A DNA stretch of 47,682 nt from Bacillus sp. AFS073361 (GTDB lineage Bacteria; Bacillota; Bacilli; Bacillales; Cytobacillaceae): the NCBI RefSeq assembly GCF_002567005.1, contig NZ_NUZU01000052.1, positions 4,520 to 52,201 on the forward strand. The letters are read 5' to 3'. Shown in pieces: positions 6,926 through 16,358 of the stretch. The notes under the pieces are model-generated. The model did no database searches, was not told the DNA's origin, and saw nothing but the letters and a program-made list of their open reading frames with translations. Position numbers and translations under genes: made by a program. Every line of letters starts with the position of its first letter. The first letter of the stretch is position 1.

Positions 6926-8236
6926 TTGATAATTAGTAATCTACTAATAATAGCAATTTTAATTGCTTTTACAGCATTTTTTGTAGCGTATGAATTTGCT
7001 ATTGTTAAAATCCGCGGTACACGTATTGATCAACTCGTTAGCGAAGGGAACAAGAATGCAGTCGCGGCAAAAAAGATCGTTTCAAATCTAGACGAGTATT
7101 TATCGGCATGTCAACTAGGTATCACCGTGACAGCTTTAGGGCTTGGGTGGTTAGGAGAACCAACGGTTGAGCATATCCTTCACCCGTTATTGAGTTACTT
7201 GAACATGCCTGAATCCATTTCGAGTATCACTTCCTTTATCCTTGCGTTTGCATCCGTAACATTTATTCATGTTGTGGTGGGTGAACTAGCACCTAAAACT
7301 TTTGCCATTCAAAAGGCAGAAACGGTCACTTTGATCTTTGCAAGACCGATGATGCTCTTTTATAAGATCATGTATCCGTTTATTAAAGCCTTAAATGGAT
7401 CTGCTCGTTTAATCGTTGGAATTTTCGGTCTAAAACCAGCTTCAGAACATGAAGCTGCACACTCAGAAGAAGAACTCCAAATAATCATCTCTGAAAGCTA
7501 CAAGAGCGGGGAGATTAATCAATCGGAATATAAATATGTAAACAATATCTTTGAATTTGATAACAGGAATGCAAATGAAATTATGGTGCCTCGTACGGAA
7601 ATCGTTGCATTTGATATCTCACAATCATTAAATGAATGTCTTCAAATTGTAACGGAAGAAAATTATACTCGTTACCCAGTAATTGATGGTGAAAAAGATA
7701 ACATCATTGGTATGGTAAACATGAAAGAAGTGTTTACTGAATATATCAAAGGGAAGAATGTTGAAACCTCGATTCAAGAGTACGTTCGTCCTGTTATTCA
7801 AGTGATTGAATCGATTCCAATTCATGATTTGCTTTTAAAAATGCAAAAAGAACGTGTTCATATGGCAATCTTAATGGATGAATATGGCGGTACTGCTGGT
7901 TTAGTGACTGTTGAAGATATTCTTGAGGAAATTGTCGGCGAAATTCGTGACGAATTTGATGCGGACGAAGTACCCGAAATCAATAAAATCAGTGAAAACA
8001 AAACGATCGTTGATGGTAAAGTTCTGATTGATGAAATCAATGACTTATTCGGGCTTGATCTCGAAAATTCAGATATGGACACCATCGGCGGATGGATCTT
8101 ATCTGAAAAGATGGATCTCGTCGAAGGTGATAAAGTTAGTTATGATGATTATGAATTCAAAGTGCTTGAAATCGATGGTTACCATATTAAATCACTAGAA
8201 ATTTTAAAAATAGCTAAACAAGAATCCATCGCTTAG
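6926..8236 (+). CDS. CNNM/CorC-family transporter (MpfA/YhdP-like metal exporter)
   Basis: 436 residues. Domains in order: DUF21/CNNM membrane domain with four hydrophobic segments (about 1-150, including TALGLGWLGEPTVE and VVVGELAPKTFAIQKA), a CBS pair (about 200-325, with IMVPRTEIVAFD and MDEYGGTAGLVTVEDILEEIVGEI), and a C-terminal CorC/HlyC domain (about 345-430). B. subtilis MpfA (YhdP) of this family exports Mg2+, and the preceding MerR gene matches that arrangement. The TTG start is chosen because the frame is closed by a stop at 6911 and AAGGAG lies 4 nt upstream. Translation is probably affected by the palindromic hairpin over that site. Confidence 0.85.
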   Translation: MIISNLLIIAILIAFTAFFVAYEFAIVKIRGTRIDQLVSEGNKNAVAAKKIVSNLDEYLSACQLGITVTALGLGWLGEPTVEHILHPLLSYLNMPESISSITSFILAFASVTFIHVVVGELAPKTFAIQKAETVTLIFARPMMLFYKIMYPFIKALNGSARLIVGIFGLKPASEHEAAHSEEELQIIISESYKSGEINQSEYKYVNNIFEFDNRNANEIMVPRTEIVAFDISQSLNECLQIVTEENYTRYPVIDGEKDNIIGMVNMKEVFTEYIKGKNVETSIQEYVRPVIQVIESIPIHDLLLKMQKERVHMAILMDEYGGTAGLVTVEDILEEIVGEIRDEFDADEVPEINKISENKTIVDGKVLIDEINDLFGLDLENSDMDTIGGWILSEKMDLVEGDKVSYDDYEFKVLEIDGYHIKSLEILKIAKQESIA

Positions 8237-8246
8237 CTTAATTAAT

Positions 8247-8279
8247 GCCCTCTTGTCTAATCAAGGGGGTATTTTTTTA
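8247..8279 (+). terminator. Terminator after the CNNM gene
   Basis: CCCTCTTG and CAAGGGGG form a stem with a 6-nt loop followed by TATTTTTTT. Confidence 0.9.
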
Positions 8280-8287
8280 TAATCATT

Positions 8288-8342
8288 AAAAGCTGTCCCA
8301 AAAAAGGAGATTGATCCCCATCCTTTTTGGTGCAGCTTTTTC
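8288..8342. terminator. Long imperfect hairpin, second terminator-like structure
   Basis: AAAAGCTG near 8288 pairs with CAGCTTTT (8333-8340), with an inner helix AAAAAAGGA/TCCTTTTT. The T run at the right and the A run at the left make it usable on either strand. It insulates the tua operon from upstream transcription. Confidence 0.5.
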
Positions 8343-8367
8343 ATTTAATCGATAATTCTACCTATAT

Positions 8368-8473
8368 TTTGTAAAGAACTTTACAAAGTATTTATAAACT
8401 TCATAAATATTCAAAATCTTTTACAAACTCTTCACCCTTCCTCAACAGCAGCTTCAAATTATGTACCTATACT
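8368..8473 (+). promoter_or_regulatory. tua promoter with tandem PhoP-box-like hexamers
   Basis: Hexamers resembling the PhoP repeat TT(A/T/C)ACA recur about every 10-11 bp: TTTACA 8380, TTTATA 8391, TTCATA 8400, TTCAAA 8410, TTTACA 8420, TTCACC 8431 and TCAACA 8442. A -10-like TATACT lies at 8468-8473 with no good -35, as in PhoP-activated promoters. The last hexamers would sit at about -60 to -35. In B. subtilis tuaA is induced by PhoP-P under phosphate starvation, when teichuronic replaces teichoic acid. A 20-bp palindrome (TTTGTAAAG arms, 8368-8387) overlaps the first box. Confidence 0.65.
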
Positions 8474-8528
8474 TTACGTATGGGCTAGCCAGTCTCATTA
8501 TCAATAAATCTTTTGGGGTGATCAATTT

Positions 8529-9188
8529 GTGAGTACTGAAAAAAGCTACAATTTCTACCAAGATTATCTAAAGGTATCATCATCAAAACTCACATTACCA
8601 AAGAATGTGGAACATTATCTTTATCTAAAAAGAGCGTATGACATTTTCCTTGCAACCGTAGGGTTAATAATTGCAATACCAATAGTTCTTTTATTTTCAA
8701 TCCTCATTGTGATTGAAACACCTGGTTCTCCATTTTACGTACAAGAGCGACTTGGAAAGAATGGGAAGCGATTCAAGCTGATGAAGTTACGCTCCATGAC
8801 TATGGATGCTGAGAGGGAAGGGGCAAAGTGGGCTGAGGTAAATGACCCACGTATTACAAAAGTGGGAGCATTCATCCGAAAGACTCGTATCGATGAGCTA
8901 CCACAATTAGTCTCTGTTTTAAAAGGAGACATGTCTATTGTAGGGCCCCGACCAGAAAGACCATTCTTTACTGCAATATTCAATAAAGAGATTAAGGGAT
9001 TCGAAAAACGGTTGCTTGTTAAACCAGGTCTTACAGGTCTAGCGCAGGTTAGTGGGGGATATGATATGTCTCCACGAGAAAAACTTCAATACGACTTGGT
9101 GTACATACAAAATTTAACCTTCTCACTTGAAGTAAAAATTATGGTGAAGACATTCAAAGTGATTTTCACAGGTGAGGGAGCACGTTAA
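8529..9188 (+). CDS. tuaA: Teichuronic acid initiating sugar-phosphate transferase TuaA
   Basis: 219 residues with one hydrophobic anchor (about 37-63), typical of small undecaprenyl-phosphate hexose/HexNAc-1-phosphate transferases. Signature parts are KRAYD before the anchor, LMKLRSM, the catalytic region RKTRIDELPQL (Asp-Glu pair), VGPRPERP and VKPGLTGLAQVSG. It loads the first sugar-1-phosphate onto the lipid carrier at the inner membrane face. It is the first gene of an eight-gene tua set in B. subtilis order plus one insertion. GTG start with GGGGTG 8 nt upstream. Confidence 0.85.
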   Translation: MSTEKSYNFYQDYLKVSSSKLTLPKNVEHYLYLKRAYDIFLATVGLIIAIPIVLLFSILIVIETPGSPFYVQERLGKNGKRFKLMKLRSMTMDAEREGAKWAEVNDPRITKVGAFIRKTRIDELPQLVSVLKGDMSIVGPRPERPFFTAIFNKEIKGFEKRLLVKPGLTGLAQVSGGYDMSPREKLQYDLVYIQNLTFSLEVKIMVKTFKVIFTGEGAR

Positions 9189-9204
9189 TAAAGGCGGGAA
9201 GTTT

Positions 9205-10650
9205 ATGTCAGTCATCAGAAGTCAACTACATAAAGGAATAAAGTGGACTGGAATTTCTACCTTTATCATAACTACCATCCAAATCGTCCAGTTTGCATTC
9301 CTTGGCAAGCTAATGAGTATATCCGAATTCGGGCTAGTAGGAATGATTACCACGATTGTAGTTTTTGCCCAGATCTTGCTGGATCTTGGTTTTGGTACAG
9401 CCGTGATTCAAAAAGAAGAGGTTTCTGCCCGTGTATTGTCATCACTGTTTTGGATAAATGTGGTAGTAGGTGTAGGGCTGTTTGTGCTCTTATTTCTCTT
9501 TAGCCCGCTGATTGCGACATATTTTCATCGAGGTGAATTAATCGAACTTATTCGAATATTGGCTGTGATGTTTTTAATCGCTCCGGTCGGGCAGCAATGC
9601 CAATATTTGCTGCAAAAAGATTTGCGATTTAATTTACTTGGGGCCATTGAAGCAGGGACAACATTCATCTCTTTTTTAATATTAGTGATCCTCATACTTA
9701 TCATTAGTCCAATTTACGCCTTTGTCATTTCACAAGTCGTTCTTAATTCATTAAAAGGCATTCTTTATTTTATCTGTTATCAAAAGAAATGGCGCCCATC
9801 ATTCGTATTTGATTTGTCGGAATGCAAGGAATACATGGCGTTTGGGGCCTACCAATTAGCCTCCCGGTTAGTCAACCGAATTGGTTCCAACCTTGATGTG
9901 ATATTAATTGGCCGCTTTATGGGCGCTGAGGCACTAGGTATTTACAATCTGGCCTATCAAATCGTGACCATACCAGTCTTAAAGATTAATCCGATTATTA
10001 CGAGGGTCGCTTTTCCGGTTTTTTCGAAAAGCCACCATAATCAAGTTTTATTAACTGATGGGTTCTTACACATGACAAAATTGTTGAGTCTAGTTTCGTT
10101 TCCCATCTTAATGGGTCTCACCGCCGTGTCTAATGTGTTTATTTTAACTGTTTTTGGACAGAAGTGGCTGGACGCCGTTCCAGTTGTACAAATCATGGCA
10201 GTCGTAGGCATTCTTAGGGTTTTAATGAATCCCAATGGATCCGTTATTTTAGCAAAAGGAAAAGCTAATATAGCATTTTATTGGGATGCCGGTGTTCTCA
10301 TTCTCTATGGGGCCTCTTTATGGATAGCGGTAATGACGAATAATTTGGAAGTTGTAGCCTGGACCTATGCAGGAGTAAGCCTGGTAAATTTCTTAGTTGG
10401 AAGATGGTTATTAAACTGGTTAATTCAGCTTCGGTTTCGGCAATATCTGCAAACTATTTCTGTTCCATTCTTATTATCTTTGCTCATAACAACACTCGCC
10501 TTTTGTTTGAAAAAGATTTCGAGCTTTTATTTTACTCAAACCAGCATATGGCCGCTAATTTTTTCCGTAGGAATAAGTGCGATCGCCTATATTTTGCTTT
10601 TGAATAGGGTTTATCCCGATTTTTTCTTGAAGATCGTAAAAAACAAATAA
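9205..10650 (+). CDS. tuaB: Teichuronic acid lipid-linked oligosaccharide flippase TuaB
   Basis: 481 residues with about 12-14 hydrophobic segments, of the Wzx/MATE-like polysaccharide flippase family (RfbX/WzxC type). It should move undecaprenyl-linked repeat units across the membrane. The ATG at 9205 is preferred because AAGGCGGG (9191-9198) sits 6 nt upstream; the in-frame GTG at 9172 would overlap tuaA. The gap to tuaA is 16 bp, consistent with one transcript. Confidence 0.85.
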   Translation: MSVIRSQLHKGIKWTGISTFIITTIQIVQFAFLGKLMSISEFGLVGMITTIVVFAQILLDLGFGTAVIQKEEVSARVLSSLFWINVVVGVGLFVLLFLFSPLIATYFHRGELIELIRILAVMFLIAPVGQQCQYLLQKDLRFNLLGAIEAGTTFISFLILVILILIISPIYAFVISQVVLNSLKGILYFICYQKKWRPSFVFDLSECKEYMAFGAYQLASRLVNRIGSNLDVILIGRFMGAEALGIYNLAYQIVTIPVLKINPIITRVAFPVFSKSHHNQVLLTDGFLHMTKLLSLVSFPILMGLTAVSNVFILTVFGQKWLDAVPVVQIMAVVGILRVLMNPNGSVILAKGKANIAFYWDAGVLILYGASLWIAVMTNNLEVVAWTYAGVSLVNFLVGRWLLNWLIQLRFRQYLQTISVPFLLSLLITTLAFCLKKISSFYFTQTSIWPLIFSVGISAIAYILLLNRVYPDFFLKIVKNK

Positions 10651-10663
10651 GAGGGCAAACATA

Positions 10664-11860
10664 ATGAAAATTTTATGGATTACAAGTGTCTATCCAAGTG
10701 ACGAATATCCAGGGCAAGGTGTTTTTCATGAAACTCAAGTTCAATCATTAATCCGTTTAGGCGTAGAGGTTACGGTGATTTGTCCTGTGCCGCGTCATTC
10801 AACCTTAATCAAGTATGTAAAAAGGCAGTATCGAGCAAATAAGGAGATCCCATTTAAGTATGTTCGAAAAGGAGTGACGGTCTACCGTCCGCCTTATTTA
10901 GCACTTCCGGGCCAACTCAGATGGTCTCAACCGGATAAACGGATGGCAGCTTCCATCTTAAAAACAATGTCTGATGGCTTAATAGAGCCCGATTTAATTC
11001 ACGCACATTTTGCCATGCCGTCTGGAGGGGCAGCGAGAATAGTTGCAGAACATAAAAAGCTGCCATGGATTTTAACGTTACATGGCAGTGATGTAAATAT
11101 TTATCCTTTTTATAGTGCAAGATCGAAAAAAATATTCGAACAAACCGTACATGCGGCAAACCTGGTCTTGGCAGTGGGTGAAAGCCTTAGGAATAAAGCA
11201 AAGGAGTTAACAGGCAGAGATAGTATGGTGCTTCCCATCGGGGTTGACCTATCACGCTTTAAACCTAGTGATGAAACCAAAACGCAAATCAGGAGACGCC
11301 TCCAACTCCCTGAAGAAAAGAAGATTATTGTTTTTATAGGAAGATTAACAGAAGCAAAAGGAGTTTTTGAACTTGCTCATTCACTTCAATGGCTTTCTAA
11401 CGAAGTAGCCATTTTGTTTGTTGGCGATGGACCAGCTAAAGAAAAATTAGCCCAGCATTCCGACTTCAATAGACGGTTGTTCCTTATGGGGCAGGTTGAA
11501 AATGAAAGAATAAGTGATTACTTGCTTGCTAGTGATGTGTTTGCTCTCCCATCTTATACAGAAGGGATGCCAACCGTTGTTATTGAAGCACTAGCCTTGA
11601 AGGTGCCTGTAATTTGTACTGAAGTGGGGAGTGTCCCAGAATTATTTGGTGAGCATCGCCATCTTTTAATTGATAGTAAATCGGTATCCAGCCTAGTGAC
11701 TCGATTAAACGAGATTTTAAACAGAAATCCCTTTACCACACATGTTCAGGATGAACTCTATGAACATATTCAAAAAAACTATCATGCTGACCGAAATGCC
11801 GTTTTATTAAAAGCTGTTTATAAACGGACAATAGAATCCATTTATTCAACGATCAAGTAA
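10664..11860 (+). CDS. tuaC: Glycosyltransferase family 4, TuaC
   Basis: 398 residues with the two-domain GT-B fold. The N-terminal domain starts MKILWITSVYPSDEYPGQG with the glycine-containing loop, and HGSDVNIYPF lies near 145. The C-terminal donor domain carries FIGRLTEAKG, and the E-x7-E motif is visible in EGMPTVVIEALALKVPVI. It adds a sugar to the lipid-linked teichuronic acid unit in the cytoplasm. It lies 13 bp after tuaB with AGAGGG as ribosome site. Confidence 0.85.
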   Translation: MKILWITSVYPSDEYPGQGVFHETQVQSLIRLGVEVTVICPVPRHSTLIKYVKRQYRANKEIPFKYVRKGVTVYRPPYLALPGQLRWSQPDKRMAASILKTMSDGLIEPDLIHAHFAMPSGGAARIVAEHKKLPWILTLHGSDVNIYPFYSARSKKIFEQTVHAANLVLAVGESLRNKAKELTGRDSMVLPIGVDLSRFKPSDETKTQIRRRLQLPEEKKIIVFIGRLTEAKGVFELAHSLQWLSNEVAILFVGDGPAKEKLAQHSDFNRRLFLMGQVENERISDYLLASDVFALPSYTEGMPTVVIEALALKVPVICTEVGSVPELFGEHRHLLIDSKSVSSLVTRLNEILNRNPFTTHVQDELYEHIQKNYHADRNAVLLKAVYKRTIESIYSTIK

Positions 11861-11884
11861 TACGAACCGAAAGGATTGATAAGG

Positions 11885-13219
11885 ATGAAAAAAATAGCTG
11901 TTATTGGAACTGGATATGTTGGACTCGTTTCAGGTACATGTTTTGCTGATTCAGGAAACGAAGTTACTTGTTGCGATATTGATCAATTAAAAATTAATGA
12001 ACTGACACAAGGGATTATGCCGATATATGAGCCAGGATTAAAGGAACTGGTCCATAAAAATGTTCGTAAAGGAACACTTAAATTTAGTGCAAATATCAGT
12101 CAAGAAATCCAGGATGCTGAGGTAATTCTAATTGCAGTTGGCACGCCAATGACATCATCAGGTAAGGCTGACTTAACCTATGTAAAACAAGTCGCTAAAT
12201 CCATTGGTGAAAATTTAAATAATTATAAAGTAATTGTCACTAAAAGTACGGTACCTGTCGGAACTGGAAAATTAATAGAATCGGTTATTCAAGAATACAA
12301 CAATGGAAACCATCCTTTTGACGTTGTCTCTAATCCTGAGTTTTTAAGAGAAGGTTCGGCTATTAAGGATACGATGAATATGGAGCGTGCCGTCATTGGT
12401 GCTGCAAGCGAAAAAGCTTTTCAAATGATTGAGGAATTACATCAGCCCTTTACGGCCGATATTGTGAAAGCTTCTATAGAAACGGCGGAAATCATTAAAT
12501 ATGCTGCCAATGCATTTTTGGCAACCAAGATCTCATTTATTAATGATATTGCGAACATATGTGAACGTGTTGGTGCAGACGTTACAAAAGTGTCCGAAGG
12601 TATTGGTCTTGATAGCAGGATTGGCAATAAATTTTTACAAGCAGGCGTTGGATTTGGCGGATCCTGCTTTCCAAAAGATACGGCTGCACTTCTGCATATT
12701 GCTGAGGATTGTGGATACAATTTTAAATTAATCAAGGCAGTGATTGATACAAACGAAGGACAAAGGGTGCAGCTGGTAAAAAAATTGTTACGTGCATTAG
12801 GTTCTTTTAAAGGGAAAACGATTACTGTTTTAGGATTAGCATTTAAACCAGATACCGATGATATTCGGTCTTCTCCGGCATTGGATATTATTCCTTACTT
12901 AACAGAGCAGGGGGCAATCGTTAAGGCATATGATCCCATCGCAATCGTAGAAGCAAAAAAACAGATCGGTTATCAGTGCACCTATTCAGAGGATATCTAT
13001 GAAACTATTCGGGATGCAGATGCTTGCATGATTTTAACAGATTGGCAGGACGTAAAAACATTAGATTTACCCTTAGTAAAGCAATTAATGAAACAGCCTC
13101 TGATGGTGGATGGCCGGAATCTCTTTGATTTAGAAATGATGAAACGCCTTGGATTTTCGTATTTTTCGGTTGGGAGACCAGCCATTCAAGCGGGATCTTT
13201 CACAACAAAGGCAATATAG
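11885..13219 (+). CDS. tuaD: UDP-glucose 6-dehydrogenase TuaD
   Basis: 444 residues. It oxidises UDP-glucose to UDP-glucuronate with two NAD+, giving the GlcA donor of teichuronic acid. The NAD loop is IGTGYVGLV near the N-terminus. The catalytic Cys is Cys261 in GFGGSCFPKDT, and the C-terminal domain carries LGLAFKPDTDDIRSSPA. The ATG at 11885 is chosen; the TTG at 11876 lies directly against AAAGGA. It follows tuaC by 24 bp. Confidence 0.93.
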   Translation: MKKIAVIGTGYVGLVSGTCFADSGNEVTCCDIDQLKINELTQGIMPIYEPGLKELVHKNVRKGTLKFSANISQEIQDAEVILIAVGTPMTSSGKADLTYVKQVAKSIGENLNNYKVIVTKSTVPVGTGKLIESVIQEYNNGNHPFDVVSNPEFLREGSAIKDTMNMERAVIGAASEKAFQMIEELHQPFTADIVKASIETAEIIKYAANAFLATKISFINDIANICERVGADVTKVSEGIGLDSRIGNKFLQAGVGFGGSCFPKDTAALLHIAEDCGYNFKLIKAVIDTNEGQRVQLVKKLLRALGSFKGKTITVLGLAFKPDTDDIRSSPALDIIPYLTEQGAIVKAYDPIAIVEAKKQIGYQCTYSEDIYETIRDADACMILTDWQDVKTLDLPLVKQLMKQPLMVDGRNLFDLEMMKRLGFSYFSVGRPAIQAGSFTTKAI

Positions 13220-13234
13220 GAGGAGGTTATTCTG

Positions 13235-14176
13235 ATGAGAAAAGTAATAGTCACAGGCGGAGCAGGATTTATTGGCTCCCATATAGTAGAGGAATTGCTT
13301 CAAAATAATTACCATGTCACAGTCATTGATAATTTTTCAACAGGCAAACAAAAAAACATCGATCACTTACCTATTGAGGTCTATAATCACGACATTACCA
13401 ATCCTAGCGTAATTGATTTAATTGTTTCTCTTAGTCCAGATTATATTATTCACCAAGCGGCACAAGTAAGTGTGGCGGAGTCTGTTAAAGACTTTCTATT
13501 TGATGAAAAAGTAAATATTAAGGGTTCGCTGCACATTATAAAAGCAGCGATTGAATCAAAGGTGAAAAGATTTGTATTTGCTTCGTCTGCTGCGGTGTAT
13601 GGAAACCCGGTTTCACTGCCTGTTACCATTTCACACCCAACTCATCCGGAATCACCATATGGACTTACAAAGCTATCGGTTGAAAATTATTTAAAAATGT
13701 CTTGTGAACTGTATCAGCTGCCATATTGTATTTTACGCTACAGCAATGTATATGGACCAAGACAAGACGCAAAGGGTGAAGGAGGAGTCGTAGCTATTTT
13801 TTCAGATAAACTCACCGAAAATAGAACACCTTTCATATATGGAGATGGATTGCAAACGAGAGACTTTATTTTTGTTAACGATGTGGCAACAGCAAATGTA
13901 AAAGCACTAAATGTAAAAGAAAATATTTGTGTCCATGTGTCTTCTGGCTCATGTATTTCTATCAATGAACTGTTTAAAACGATGACTGAAGCCGCTGGTT
14001 CGAATCTGCGCCCGATCTATAAACAAGAGCGTGCAGGCGATATTAGGCATAGTATTCTTGAAAACGAAGAAACGAAAACAATACTAAATTGGGTGCCGGC
14101 TGTCAACCTGTTCGAAGGGTTACAGGCGACTCTCCAGTTCTCAAAGGAAAACCAATTGCAATCATTAAATGGTTAG
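13235..14176 (+). CDS. NAD-dependent sugar epimerase (GalE-like), extra gene in the tua operon
   Basis: 313 residues of the extended SDR family: GGAGFIGSH NAD loop (8-16), FASSAAVYG with the catalytic Ser, YGLTK with the Tyr-Lys pair, LRYSNVYGPRQ, and a C-terminal substrate domain (GDGLQTRDFIFVNDVA). It resembles short UDP-glucose / UDP-N-acetylglucosamine 4-epimerases. It lies 15 bp after tuaD, behind GGAGGAGGT, and is co-transcribed. The B. subtilis tua operon has no such gene. B. subtilis teichuronic acid contains GalNAc and GlcA, so making UDP-GalNAc from UDP-GlcNAc is the likeliest job. Epimerising UDP-GlcA is the alternative; specificity cannot be read here. Confidence 0.75.
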   Translation: MRKVIVTGGAGFIGSHIVEELLQNNYHVTVIDNFSTGKQKNIDHLPIEVYNHDITNPSVIDLIVSLSPDYIIHQAAQVSVAESVKDFLFDEKVNIKGSLHIIKAAIESKVKRFVFASSAAVYGNPVSLPVTISHPTHPESPYGLTKLSVENYLKMSCELYQLPYCILRYSNVYGPRQDAKGEGGVVAIFSDKLTENRTPFIYGDGLQTRDFIFVNDVATANVKALNVKENICVHVSSGSCISINELFKTMTEAAGSNLRPIYKQERAGDIRHSILENEETKTILNWVPAVNLFEGLQATLQFSKENQLQSLNG

Positions 14177-14200
14177 TTTGAAAAAGGAGAAGGAAGTTTG

Positions 14201-15643
14201 ATGCAAAGTAATCTACTAGTTAAACAAGCAACAGGTGTGTCAGCTTTTCTCTTAGCAGGATTGGCCATTACCTATTCACTTGTTGAAATGCCGGGTATAA
14301 TGATGATTTTTATTGGGGTATGGGCGGTCATCGTTATTACTTTACTTATAAAAAGCAATGTTATTAGTAAACCGCAATTTCCCGCCGTTATGTATTTATT
14401 AGTCATGACAACATTTCTGAATCAATCAGTTCTAAACATTCATGTTGGATTTTTTAGCATATTTTTGTATCGCTTGGTTCTAATCGCAGCAGTTATAGTC
14501 TTTTTGTTTCATGCAATAAAAGAAAGGAATCTTCCTCAATTTTGGAATCAACTAAATGTAAAAGGGATATTGCTTTTTCTACTGTTTTGGATGGCTTATG
14601 GTTCGGTATCACTACTTTGGGCAAAATCAATTATAGAGGGTATTAAGTCGTTAATTCTTTTGGGTATGGGAATAACGTTTGTCTTTTTGGCCGTCTTTAC
14701 ATTTAGAAAAATGACTAGTTTGTTCTTGTTTTATGGAATCTGGATGTTTATGACAGTCTTTTTAATGGTGATTGGATTAATCAATCATTTTGCTCACATC
14801 CAGCTGCCTACATCAACATTGTACGGTGGTCCTGAATATAAGCTGTCATATCCAACATCTGTTTTCTTTAATCAAAATGATTTTGCCACATTTCTTACGA
14901 TATCGTTCTTTTTTTATCTAGCTTTAACAAAAAATAGTAAACATGTATTTTTGAAAACAACCAGCATACTTCTAGCTATTATTTGTGTGTATCTCATTTA
15001 TTTGACAGATTCACGGGCAAGTTTGCTTGGTGTAATGATTGGATTACTTGTTTATATGTTTATCCTTCTTCCAAGATTTTTAAAGAAAATGGCCGTTACT
15101 ATCGGATCAACCGTATTTCTATTGAGTACGATTGTATTTTTCGGCAAGTTAGTAGATTTGTATAACGCTTCAACCATCAATCTTAGTAATGGAATGCTTC
15201 CATCTAATGTAGCAAGATTAAATTTACTGAAGAATACCCTTCAATACATATTAGATAGCTTCGGATTCGGGGTGGGAGCAGGCAATATCTCATTCTATTT
15301 GAAAAACGAATCCATCTATCCCACTAATAATGTTGTAGAAGTTCATAATTGGCTTGCGGAAATTATGGGTAATTTCGGAATTGGTATTTTACTTGGTTAC
15401 ATAACTATGTATGCCTATCTTTTCATACGTCTTTATAAATTTTATAGAGTTGGAAGAAATAGAAACCAAAAAGGATTACTTGAAGCGTGTATGATGGGGC
15501 TAATTGGATTTGCTGTTTCGAGTATCAGTCCGAGCTCTATTAGTAATCTATTTTTTCATTGGGTATTTCTAGGATTAGTTATTTCTACGGTTTCTGTTCT
15601 TAAAGACACGAAAAATCAACATCAACATGAAAAATCCTACTAA
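14201..15643 (+). CDS. tuaE: Teichuronic acid polymerase-like protein TuaE (O-antigen ligase family)
   Basis: 480 residues with about 10-12 hydrophobic segments and a large extracellular loop before the last third, the plan of Wzy/WaaL proteins. A Wzy_C-type region (DSRASLLGVMIGLLVY, then VHNWLAEIMGNFGIG with the conserved His) is visible. It should join lipid-linked repeats outside the membrane. The ATG at 14201 is preferred over the TTG just before it. The position between the tuaD group and tuaF matches tuaE. Confidence 0.75.
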   Translation: MQSNLLVKQATGVSAFLLAGLAITYSLVEMPGIMMIFIGVWAVIVITLLIKSNVISKPQFPAVMYLLVMTTFLNQSVLNIHVGFFSIFLYRLVLIAAVIVFLFHAIKERNLPQFWNQLNVKGILLFLLFWMAYGSVSLLWAKSIIEGIKSLILLGMGITFVFLAVFTFRKMTSLFLFYGIWMFMTVFLMVIGLINHFAHIQLPTSTLYGGPEYKLSYPTSVFFNQNDFATFLTISFFFYLALTKNSKHVFLKTTSILLAIICVYLIYLTDSRASLLGVMIGLLVYMFILLPRFLKKMAVTIGSTVFLLSTIVFFGKLVDLYNASTINLSNGMLPSNVARLNLLKNTLQYILDSFGFGVGAGNISFYLKNESIYPTNNVVEVHNWLAEIMGNFGIGILLGYITMYAYLFIRLYKFYRVGRNRNQKGLLEACMMGLIGFAVSSISPSSISNLFFHWVFLGLVISTVSVLKDTKNQHQHEKSY

Positions 15644-15657
15644 GGAGCAAGGTTAAA

Positions 15658-16347
15658 ATGGGACATATGATTCAACGATTAAAAGAAAGAATGAACAAAT
15701 ACTTCTTAATATTATTAGCAACGACCATTTTTCTGGGCATAATTGGATGGCTTCTTCCCGTGGGACAAGAGAAATCAAGTTATACATTAGAAACTTCGAT
15801 ATCCTTGGGAAACTATAAGAATCCTGAGTTAAATAATCCTAAACTTGTGATCAGTTTATTAACAAACGCTCCTTTTTATGAAGAACATTTGAAAGATCTA
15901 TGGAAGGAAAAGTTTAAGGAAATAAATACGAATTTACATGTAACTATGGGGCCTGATAACATCATTAATCTTTCATATTCAGATCATTCAAAGGAAAGCA
16001 CAGCAAAGGTACTTAACGAGATTACTAGTGCTTTTATCGCCATCGATCATGATAGTTTCCAAGAAAAACAGAAAATCATTCAAGAATCTATCGATGCAAT
16101 AACAAATGAAAAAGTAGGACCTGAGGCAAAAGTAGACCAGCAGCGTTTCTTATATGAACTTAAGACTGCTAAAGACGACATAAGACATGCTGAAATATTA
16201 AAACCTGCGGATTTTTATGCACTTGATACTGAAAATAGAGCTTTCAACTCAAAGGAAAGAGCAGTATTAGGGATATTATTGGGCGTAACATTAAGCTTTC
16301 TATGGATCGTTTTTCCCATCATTTTCAAGGAACAGTCATTTGAATAG
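15658..16347 (+). CDS. tuaF: Wzz-like chain-length protein TuaF
   Basis: 229 residues with one membrane helix near each end (about 17-35 and 205-222) and an extracellular middle with helices, as in polysaccharide co-polymerases. No tyrosine-kinase domain or Walker motifs are present. It is similar in size and operon place to B. subtilis TuaF. Its ribosome site AAGGAG overlaps the tuaE stop codon, suggesting translational coupling. Confidence 0.75.
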   Translation: MGHMIQRLKERMNKYFLILLATTIFLGIIGWLLPVGQEKSSYTLETSISLGNYKNPELNNPKLVISLLTNAPFYEEHLKDLWKEKFKEINTNLHVTMGPDNIINLSYSDHSKESTAKVLNEITSAFIAIDHDSFQEKQKIIQESIDAITNEKVGPEAKVDQQRFLYELKTAKDDIRHAEILKPADFYALDTENRAFNSKERAVLGILLGVTLSFLWIVFPIIFKEQSFE

Positions 16348-16358
16348 GAGGTTATTTC

